Positions 27,311 to 34,424 of a DNA stretch of 64,000 nucleotides are shown here, piece after piece (position 1 is the first letter of the stretch; every line of letters begins with the position of its first letter). The stretch is taken from the NCBI GenBank assembly GCA_035995205.1, contig DASYKS010000018.1:1-64000 (forward strand), in the 5' to 3' direction. Made by a program: the position numbers and the translations under genes. This stretch comes from DASYKS01 sp035995205 (GTDB taxonomy: Bacteria > Acidobacteriota > Thermoanaerobaculia > Multivoradales > UBA5704). Below the pieces are notes generated by a model. The model worked only from the letters and a program-made list of their open reading frames with translations. It was not told the origin of the DNA and made no database searches.

Positions 27311-28336
27311 ATGATTCGTGGAGCAAAGTGTCTCATTGTAGCAACGGCCGTTTTCGCGGCTGGCACCCTCACGGCGGCGGCGGCGGAGAACGGCCTATCC
27401 AGCCGGCTTAACGCGGATCGCGCCTCGATCGGCGCGAACGAGGACGTCACCCTTCGAGTGACGCTCCGGAATACCTCGGCGCAGGCGATCTCGCTGCCTT
27501 ACTGGCAGACCCCCGTGCGCGGGATCTTCGCCAACCTGTTCGACGTCCAACGCGACGGCCAGGCGGTCGCCTACATCGGCCGGCTGACCAAGTGGGCCGC
27601 GCCGCGGGCCGAAGACATGGTCACCATTCCGGCGGGCGGCTTCGTTCGGGCCAAGGTCGAGCTGACGGCCGCGTATGACATCTCGCGCACCGGCGAGTAC
27701 ACCTTCCGCCTGCGCGGCGACGAAGGGACCTCCAAGCGCGCCTCGAACTCCGTCTCGATCGCGATCGACCGCGACGCTTCGGACTTCGTGGATTACCTCG
27801 CTCAAGCCCAAGCGGAAGCCGATGCCGCGGGCAACTTCGTCACTCCCGGATATGTGAGCTGCTCCAGCTCGCGCCAGACCACCCTGCGCAGCGCGCTCGG
27901 CGCCGCCGAGACCATGGCGCAGCGGGCCAAGGCGTTCACCAACGCCGGCACGACCGGCACGGCCTGGACCACCTGGTTCGGTGCCTACAACGCGAGCCGC
28001 TACAGCACGGTCAATAGCCACTACAACAGCATCTACAACGTCTTCTCGACCAAGACCGTCACCTTCTACTGCGACTGCACGGACAGCTCGTACGCCTACG
28101 TCTTTCCGAACCAGCCGTACAAGATCCACCTTTGCGGCGCCTTCTGGGCGGCGCCTCTGACCGGCACCGATTCCAAAGGCGGCACCCTGGTTCACGAGAC
28201 CAGCCACTTTACCGCCGTGGCCGGAACCGACGACTGGGCCTACGGCCAGAGCGCCTGCCGCAGCCTCGCGACCTCGAACCCGAGCCGGGCGATCGACAAC
28301 GCCGACACGCACGAGTACTTCGCCGAAGCGCGGTAA
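27311..28336 (+). CDS. Secreted peptidyl-Lys-type metallopeptidase (M35, aspzincin)
   Basis: Protein of 341 residues: a signal peptide (ending LTAAAAE), a beta-rich propeptide-like domain (about 28-155, SSRLNADRASIGANEDVTLRVTL), and a C-terminal zinc peptidase domain. Zinc ligands H295 and H299 with catalytic E296 lie in LVHETSHF, and the third ligand is in AGTDDWAYGQ, the GTxDxxYG aspzincin motif. Several cysteines (CSSSR, CDCTDSS, HLCGAFW) suggest disulfides. Enzymes of this group cut before or after lysine. The terminal NADTHEYFAEAR is a family hallmark. It is preceded by a good promoter. Confidence 0.92.
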   Translation: MIRGAKCLIVATAVFAAGTLTAAAAENGLSSRLNADRASIGANEDVTLRVTLRNTSAQAISLPYWQTPVRGIFANLFDVQRDGQAVAYIGRLTKWAAPRAEDMVTIPAGGFVRAKVELTAAYDISRTGEYTFRLRGDEGTSKRASNSVSIAIDRDASDFVDYLAQAQAEADAAGNFVTPGYVSCSSSRQTTLRSALGAAETMAQRAKAFTNAGTTGTAWTTWFGAYNASRYSTVNSHYNSIYNVFSTKTVTFYCDCTDSSYAYVFPNQPYKIHLCGAFWAAPLTGTDSKGGTLVHETSHFTAVAGTDDWAYGQSACRSLATSNPSRAIDNADTHEYFAEAR

Positions 28337-28359
28337 TAGCCTTCTGGTGGTGAAAGCGA

Positions 28360-28387
28360 AAGGGCGAGCCTTCGCGGGTTCGCCCTT
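28360..28387. terminator. Hairpin between convergent peptidase and formate dehydrogenase genes
   Basis: AAGGGCGA and TCGCCCTT form an 8-bp outer stem with a short inner CC/GG stem and a UUCG-like apex, 23 nt after the peptidase stop. No long U run follows. It probably serves as a bidirectional terminator. Confidence 0.5.
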
Positions 28388-28425
28388 GTCGTTACAGCTG
28401 GGCTCCTGGGTGCGAGCTGTGTCGC

Positions 28426-29433
28426 TTACCGCCGATCCCCCCGCACGAAGCTCCAACCAAACCGCCCCTTGACGCACAGGTTCCCCGAGGTCACGAACTG
28501 ATCCAGCGGCGAGGTGACCTTGACGATCTGATCGTCCTGGGCGTGGAGGGTGAGCGTGCAGCCGACGCCGCAGTAGGGGCAGATCGTGTCGGTCTCGGTC
28601 TGTTTGGGTTCGTCCCAGGTGCCTGCCGCGCGGTGGTCGTGCTCGATCTTGCCCATCAGGGCTCCGGTCGGGCAGACCGCAATGCAGTTGCCGCAGTAGA
28701 CGCAGGCGGAATCGGGGAGCGGCACCGCGTATTCGGTGGAGATCCGGGCGTCGAAGCCGCGGCCGGCGACCGCGATGGCGAAGGTGTTCTGGGCGTCCTC
28801 GCCGCAGGCTTCGACGCACTTGTAGCAGAGGATGCACTTGCTGTAGTCGCGGACGTAGAGGTCGTTGTCGACTTTGACCGGCTGATGCACCGTGCCGGCG
28901 GTCGCTCCGTTGCCCGTCTCGTGCGCTCCGGCGCGCGCCGCGTCGCGCTCCCCCGCCGCCGCGCGCGGCGCGGGCGGGCCGAAGCGTTCCGGCTTCGCGT
29001 CGTACCGGACCATGTACTCCTGGATCGCGGGCGCGGTCGAGACGTCGACCGACGAAGCAAGAAATTCGAGCACCATCCGGCGCGACAGGCGGACGCGCTC
29101 GGAGTCGGTCTTGATCACCATTCCGGGCTCGACCTTGCGCGAGCAGGCCGGCACCAGAGTGCGCGACCCCTCCAGCTCGACGACGCAGATGCGGCAGACG
29201 TTGACCGGTTCGAGCGTCTCCAGGTAGCAGAGCGTGGGGGTATCGATGCCGATCTCACGCCCGGCTTGGAGGATCGTCGTCCCTTCCTCCGCCGCGACCG
29301 TCTGGCCGTCGATCGTGATCTCCACCGTGCGCCGCGCCGGCCGGTCGGGCAGGATCGGCAGCGGCCCGCGCGGGACCGGAATGCGCAGGTCGGGCGCGTC
29401 GACCGGATTGGCCTGGGGCAGCGTTTCGATCAC
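28426..29433 (-). CDS. Formate dehydrogenase Fe-S subunit (detached N-terminal part of FdhA)
   Basis: Protein of 335 residues that equals the N-terminal third of a large FdhA. A 2Fe-2S ferredoxin domain (LCYLETLEPVNVCRICVVEL and ACSRKV) leads to two 4Fe-4S motifs (CILCYKCVEAC and CVYCGNCIAVCPTGAL). It then has the 4Fe-4S motif normally at the start of the molybdopterin domain, CPYCGVGCTL with NLCVKGRFGWSFV, and stops there. The His-Cys3 cluster motif seen in NuoG is absent. It starts with GTG in a GTGA overlap with the NuoEF gene, with GGAGG upstream. The missing catalytic part is encoded at 31333-33252. Confidence 0.85.
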   Translation of the reverse strand: MIETLPQANPVDAPDLRIPVPRGPLPILPDRPARRTVEITIDGQTVAAEEGTTILQAGREIGIDTPTLCYLETLEPVNVCRICVVELEGSRTLVPACSRKVEPGMVIKTDSERVRLSRRMVLEFLASSVDVSTAPAIQEYMVRYDAKPERFGPPAPRAAAGERDAARAGAHETGNGATAGTVHQPVKVDNDLYVRDYSKCILCYKCVEACGEDAQNTFAIAVAGRGFDARISTEYAVPLPDSACVYCGNCIAVCPTGALMGKIEHDHRAAGTWDEPKQTETDTICPYCGVGCTLTLHAQDDQIVKVTSPLDQFVTSGNLCVKGRFGWSFVRGDRR

Positions 29434-31274
29434 GAAAAGATCCTCCACCGAGAGAGCGCCGATTCGATCGCCGAAGATGCGGTGTGGCCGAGGCCGCAGA
29501 TCGACGCGTCGCGCATCGCCTGGCCCATCTCCTTGAGCAGCGCGATCTCCTGATCCGTCGAGCCGATCGGCCGCTTCCTCACCAGGCGCTCCAAGATTTC
29601 TTCCTGCCGTTCCGTGCCCACCCGGCAGGGGACGCATTGGCCGCACGATTCGTCGCGGAAGAACGCGGCGATGCGTACCAGGATGTCCGCCAGATCGACC
29701 GTCTCGTCGAACGCCAGGATCACGCCCGAACCGAGCGCCGCGCCCGCCGCGCGCAGCCCTTCGAAGGTTAGCGGCGTGTCGAGATCGGCCGGACCGAGAA
29801 AACCGCCGGCCGCCCCGCCCATCAGGATCGCGCGCAACTCGCCTGTGGTCCCTCCCGCGAGATCGAGCATCTCGCGCAAGGTGGCGCCGAACGTCACTTC
29901 GTACACCCCCGGCCGTGCCACGGCGCCGGAGAGGCAGAACAGTTTCGTGCCGGTCGAACCGGGGGTGCCGATCGCGGCGAACGCCGAGCCCCCTTCGCGC
30001 AGGATCCAGGGCACGTTCACCAGCGTCTCGACGTTGTTGACCACGGTTGGACGGCCGAACAAACCCGATTGGGTCGGGAACGGCGGCTTGTTGCGCGGCT
30101 CGCCGCGGTACCCTTCGATCGAGTTGAACAGCGCCGTCTCTTCGCCGCAGATATAGGCCCCCGCGCCGCGGAACAGCTGGATGTCGAAGCGGACGCCTTT
30201 GCCCAGAATATCCGTACCGAGGTGGCCGCTCTTGCGCGCTGTTTCGAGCGCGTGCTCCATCTTTTCCCAGGCGAGCGGATACTCGCCGCGCAGGTAGAGG
30301 TAGCCCAGCTCGGCGCCGATCGCGTAGCCCGCGATCGTCATCGCCTCGATCAGCGCGAACGGGTCGCCCTCGATCAGCACCCGGTCCTTGAAGGTCCCCG
30401 GCTCCGACTCGTCGGCGTTGCAGACCAGCAGCGGCATCCGCCCCGTATCACGCGCGCTCTGCCACTTCCTCCCGGCGGGAAACGCCGCCCCGCCGCGGCC
30501 GAGCAGCTTGCTGGCGAGCACCTCTTCGACCACCCGCTCGGGGCCGATCTCGAACGCCTTGGCGAGGCCGAAGTAACCGCCGGTCGCGAGGTAGGCGTCG
30601 AGGCTGCCCGGGTCGACCCGGCCGACGCGCGAAAGCAGCCGCAAGTTTGGCTGCAATTGGGGCTGCCCGGCTTGGGGCACCGACCGCTCGGTCGAGAGGA
30701 CGTCCGGCGCGCCCGAGACGTTCGGATCGGACAGCGCGCCGCGGATCGACTGCACCGTCGCCGGGGCGATCACCCGCTCGCCGTGCGCCCCTCCGGCCAC
30801 CGTGAGCAGCGCGGCGGGCGCCCGCTCGCACAGGCCGAGGCAGGGGCTGCGCAGCCAGGTGGCGGACGACGGGATCACTCCGGTCGAGCCCAGGACTTCG
30901 AGCATCTCTTCCGCGCCGCGCGCGCGGCAGGCGATGTCGTCGCAGACGTGGACCACGACCGGCGGTCGCGGCACGGTCGAGAACAGACCGTAGAACGAGG
31001 CGACGCCGTAGGTCTCCGCGGGCGGCAGCCCCAAGCGCAGGCTCGCGTAGTTCAGAGCCCCGGGGCTGATCCAGCCGATCCGCGATTGGATTGCATGCAG
31101 CGTCGGCAGCAGCCGGGGGCGCGCCTGGGCCGCCAAGCCGCCGCCGGAGGTGCGCCCGTCCGCCGCGCTGTCGCGCGCGCCACCGGTCCAGCCGGTTTGC
31201 GGCGCGCCCAGCTCGGCGTCGACCGCGGCCCGCTCGTCGGCGGTCGGCTCATCCTGGGTGAAATGCAGATCCAA
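29430..31274 (-). CDS. NAD-linked formate dehydrogenase beta subunit (NuoE-NuoF fusion)
   Basis: Diaphorase subunit of 614 residues that passes electrons to NAD. The first 170 residues are NuoE-like with 2Fe-2S ligands in VCDDIACRARG and SPCLGLCERAP. A linker leads to a NuoF domain: FMN/NADH-binding LLGRGGAAFPAGRKW, NADESEPGTFKDR and GAGAYICGEETALFNSIEG, and 4Fe-4S ligands in ESCGQCVPCRVGT with ICGLGHTA. In complex I these are two proteins; fusions are known in formate dehydrogenases and hydrogenases. It lies 58 bp after the catalytic subunit gene and overlaps the Fe-S subunit gene by 4 bp. Confidence 0.92.
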   Translation of the reverse strand: MDLHFTQDEPTADERAAVDAELGAPQTGWTGGARDSAADGRTSGGGLAAQARPRLLPTLHAIQSRIGWISPGALNYASLRLGLPPAETYGVASFYGLFSTVPRPPVVVHVCDDIACRARGAEEMLEVLGSTGVIPSSATWLRSPCLGLCERAPAALLTVAGGAHGERVIAPATVQSIRGALSDPNVSGAPDVLSTERSVPQAGQPQLQPNLRLLSRVGRVDPGSLDAYLATGGYFGLAKAFEIGPERVVEEVLASKLLGRGGAAFPAGRKWQSARDTGRMPLLVCNADESEPGTFKDRVLIEGDPFALIEAMTIAGYAIGAELGYLYLRGEYPLAWEKMEHALETARKSGHLGTDILGKGVRFDIQLFRGAGAYICGEETALFNSIEGYRGEPRNKPPFPTQSGLFGRPTVVNNVETLVNVPWILREGGSAFAAIGTPGSTGTKLFCLSGAVARPGVYEVTFGATLREMLDLAGGTTGELRAILMGGAAGGFLGPADLDTPLTFEGLRAAGAALGSGVILAFDETVDLADILVRIAAFFRDESCGQCVPCRVGTERQEEILERLVRKRPIGSTDQEIALLKEMGQAMRDASICGLGHTASSAIESALSRWRIFS

Positions 31275-31332
31275 ACAGTTCTCCTAGGTCTGGCACGAAG
31301 CGTACCGGAAGAGGGCGCACGGCCGTGCGCCC

Positions 31333-33252
31333 CTACGCATGGACCTCCTCCGGAACGCGATCCAATCGGATGGCGGTCGCCTTGAACTCTGCGGTGCCGG
31401 AGCGCGGATCGACCGAATCGAGGGTCAGATCGTTGGTCGCCATCTGGTCCGGGAAATGGAGCGTCATGAACGCAAGCCCGGGACGCAGGCCGTTGTCGAA
31501 CCGCACCGGCGCCAGCACCGAGCCGCGCCGCGAGCTGATCTTCACGGTCTCCCCCTCGGCCACCCCCCAGCGTTGCCCGTCCTCGGGCGCCAAGTCGATC
31601 GTCGGGCCGCGCCGCCGCGGGTAGTTGTAGCCGCCGCTCTGGACGCCGGTGTTGTACGAATCGAGATGACGCCCGGTGGTCAGGCGGAGCGGGAAGTCCT
31701 CGTCCAGCGGGTCGGCGGGGTCCACCTGCTCGACGCAGGAAAACGGCGCCCGCGGCCCGAGCACCGGCCGTTCCCAAAGGCGCGCATGCAGGAACAGCTC
31801 GCCTGGATGCTGCTCGTCATAGCAGGGCCAGGGAATGCCGCCCATCTCTTCCAGGCGCCGGTAGGTCATCCCGGCATGCACGGGGCTCAAACTCCGCAGC
31901 TCGTCCCACACCTTTTCCGCCACCGGCTCGCCCCAGGCGTGGCCGAGCCGACGCGCGAGATCGAACAGCACGTCCAGGTCGTCGCGAACCCCTTCGGGCG
32001 GCGCCACCGCGCGGCGCACGCGCTGCACTTTCCGCTCGCTGCTGGTAACAGTCCCTTCGGACTCGCACCAGCCGGCCGCGGCGGGCAGCACCACGTCGGC
32101 GATCTCGGCGGTCTTGGTGAACAGGATGTCCTGGACCACCAGCATTTCGAGCCCCTTGAGCAGTCCGAGCGCCCGATGGCGGTCGGCTTCGGAGTCGGCC
32201 GGATTTTCGCCGATCACGTACAGCGTATCGAGCTGGCCGTGCTCCATCGCTTCGAACATCTCGGAGAGATGCCACCCTTTCTTCGGCGGAATCGAAACGC
32301 CCCAGGCGCGCTCGAATTTCTGTCGCAGCTCGGCGTTTTCGACGTGCTGAATCCCGGGCAGCCGATCGGGTAGCGCGCCCATGTCGCCCCCACCCTGGAC
32401 GTTGTTCTGGCCGCGCAGGGGATTCAACCCCGAGCCGTAGCGGCCGAGGTGGCCGGTCAGCAGCGCGAGATTGATCAGGGCAACGACGTTGTCCACCCCG
32501 TGCCGGTGCTCGGTGATCCCGAGCGTCCAACAAAGCTCGGCCCGGCCCGCCTTGGCATACATCTCCGCCGCCTGGCGAATCAGGGCGGCCGGCACTCCCG
32601 TCAACTCCTCGGCATGCTCCAGGGTGTAACGGTCGACGTGCGCCTTGTAGGCCTCGAACCCGCTGGTCGAGTTCTCGACGAAATCCCGGTGGTGCCAGCT
32701 GTTCGCGATGATCTCGCGGCCGATCGCATTGGCGAGCGCGATGTCGGTGCCGACGTCGATCCCGAGCCAGGTGTCGGCCCACTGGGCGGACGTCGTCCGC
32801 CGCGGATCGACCACGATCAGCTTCGCCCCCTTGTGGAGCGCCTTCAAGACGTGATGGAAGAAGATCGGATGCGTCTCGCGGGCGTTGCTGCCCCACAAGA
32901 TGATCAGATCGCAGTCCTCCACCTCGCGGTACGAGCTGGTGCTGCCTCCTGCTCCCAAGACCGTCGCCAGACCGACGACGCTAGGGGCGTGTCACGTTCG
33001 GTTGCAGCTGTCGATGTTGTTGCTGCCCATGACCGCCCGAGTGAACTTTTGCGCCGTGTAGTTCATCTCGTTGGTGGTCTTCGAGCAGGAGAACAACCCG
33101 AACGGCGATTGGCCCGTAGCCCGGCCCTTCTCGATCGCCCGGGCAAAGCCCGCGGCGACCCGCTCCAGGGCCTCGTCCCAAGTCGCTTCACGGAGCACTC
33201 CGCCCTCGCGGACGAACGGAGTGGTCAGACGGGAGTTGCGCTTCGGCAGCAT
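31333..33252 (-). CDS. fdhA: Formate dehydrogenase catalytic subunit, predicted selenoprotein
   Basis: Molybdopterin oxidoreductase of 639 residues if the TGA at 32994-32992 is read as selenocysteine 87. The context NNIDSCNRT-Sec-HAPSVVGLATVLG aligns with the catalytic Cys/Sec site of formate dehydrogenases. The same frame continues without interruption to 31333, through GSNARETHPIFFHHVLKAL, RYGSGLNPLRGQNNVQGGGD, and the C-terminal cofactor domain LRLTTGRHLDSYNTG. A hairpin like the E. coli fdhF SECIS follows the TGA. The protein begins MLPKRNSRLTTPFVREGG, so the usual 4Fe-4S domain is missing here and is encoded at 28426-29433. GAGGTG precedes the ATG. Confidence 0.88.
32962..32980 (-). promoter_or_regulatory. 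SECIS-like hairpin downstream of the UGA
   Basis: On the coding strand CGTCGTC and GGCGACG form a 7-bp stem with one G-U pair, closing a GGTCT loop. The loop is the same as the SelB-binding loop of E. coli fdhF, and it begins 18 nt after the UGA, the same distance as in fdhF as I recall that sequence. A short CCC/GGG pairing could extend the lower stem. Confidence 0.75.
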
Positions 33253-33403
33253 CGCAGCACCTCGAAATTCATGTCTTCACACCTGATTCGGTTCGACAGG
33301 AGCGGCGGCAACAAGAGCCGCCCGACTCTCCAGGCGGCAAGTGTACACCGGGCTTGCTCGGTGGGTGCGCGACTACGCCTACCACCTGGAGCTAAAGCGC
33401 ATC

Positions 33404-34246
33404 TTAATCTCGGGCAAATCGAAATCCGAGGCTGAACCGCCGCATCCAAGGGTCTTCAGCGTGACGAAACGCTGCTCGAACATACTGTGCGCGGGAGAGC
33501 CACGAACCTCCCCGGACTACCTTCTCAAATCCTCCGGCCGACTCACTATAGTTTCTTGACCACAGGTCTTGGCACCACTCCCAGACGTTGCCTAGCGTGT
33601 CGTAGAGTCCCCAGGCGTTGGGCATCTTTGTTTTCACTCGACGTGTGCCACCTTTGGCTAGTTCAACTTGAATCTCCGGCCACCACGGCAAATTTTCAGC
33701 TACGTTATGGTCATAGTCAGCTCCGCTATTGGCCATATACCAGGCGATGGGATTCAGAATCGAAACGTTGCTCGGATCTAGGACATCAACCGGTCCTGCG
33801 TAGGTCGCTTCCTCTGTTCCGGCACGGCACGCGAATTCCCATTCGACCTCCGTTGGCAACCGCCAGCCCGGTTCGCGGGTCTGCTCCCCAAGCCTTCGAC
33901 AGAATTCCTGGCAACCCCTCCAGTCTACTTGCTCAACCGGTCGATCGGGATCCTGAAAGTAGCTCGGATTCTCTTCCATCACCGCCGCCCAGACCGCCTG
34001 CGTGCAGGGCGTGTCGGCCAGCCAGAAACCCTCTTCGATTGTCTCCAAATGCCGCGGTCCCTCATCCAGATGCCTTTCGGGTTCGTCTTCTGGCGAACCC
34101 ATCCAGAACGTTCCCGGCCCGATCCAGCGCATCCTCTGCATAGCGCCAGCGATCGTGAATTCCACGAAAATCCCGAACTTGTCTTCTCCCCACCCGGAAG
34201 CCCAGGCGGGCGGACAGCCCTGGTCGAGTGGGTGGGAGCGAGTCAT
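33404..34246 (-). CDS. Stand-alone FGE/SUMF1-fold protein
   Basis: Protein of 280 residues in the formylglycine-generating enzyme-like family. It shows GPGTFWMGSPEDEPERHLDEGPRH, TPCTQAVWAAVM, WRLPTEVEWEFACRAGT, LGNVWEWCQDLW and VVRGGSWLSRAQYVRAAFR. Genuine FGE enzymes have a CxxxxC copper site after the GGS motif; here that region has no cysteines, so sulfatase activation is unlikely. It resembles the C-terminal domain of the next gene upstream, including the linker PPAWASGWGEDKFGIF, so it is probably a duplicate. Its base composition is visibly less GC-rich than its neighbours. GAGGGAGGGA precedes the ATG. Confidence 0.82.
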   Translation of the reverse strand: MTRSHPLDQGCPPAWASGWGEDKFGIFVEFTIAGAMQRMRWIGPGTFWMGSPEDEPERHLDEGPRHLETIEEGFWLADTPCTQAVWAAVMEENPSYFQDPDRPVEQVDWRGCQEFCRRLGEQTREPGWRLPTEVEWEFACRAGTEEATYAGPVDVLDPSNVSILNPIAWYMANSGADYDHNVAENLPWWPEIQVELAKGGTRRVKTKMPNAWGLYDTLGNVWEWCQDLWSRNYSESAGGFEKVVRGGSWLSRAQYVRAAFRHAEDPWMRRFSLGFRFARD

Positions 34247-34424
34247 GCGACGTCCCTCCCTCGAATAACCCCGGGCGCAAAACGAAGAATCCCTTCCCCC
34301 GGTTGGTGGCTCCGGGAGAAGGATAGGATGGGGGCAATCCGAGCGGCTGATCTCCCGCCTACCTCTGCTGGACAGCGATCTTCATGACGGCCCAAGAAGC
34401 CGAGTGTAAGGGCATTCATTCGCC

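Noticed and set aside
32992..32994. Nonsense mutation splitting the formate dehydrogenase gene into two fragments
   Set aside because: The stop lies exactly at the Cys/Sec site, the frame continues intact on both sides, and a SECIS-like hairpin follows. Selenocysteine insertion explains all three.
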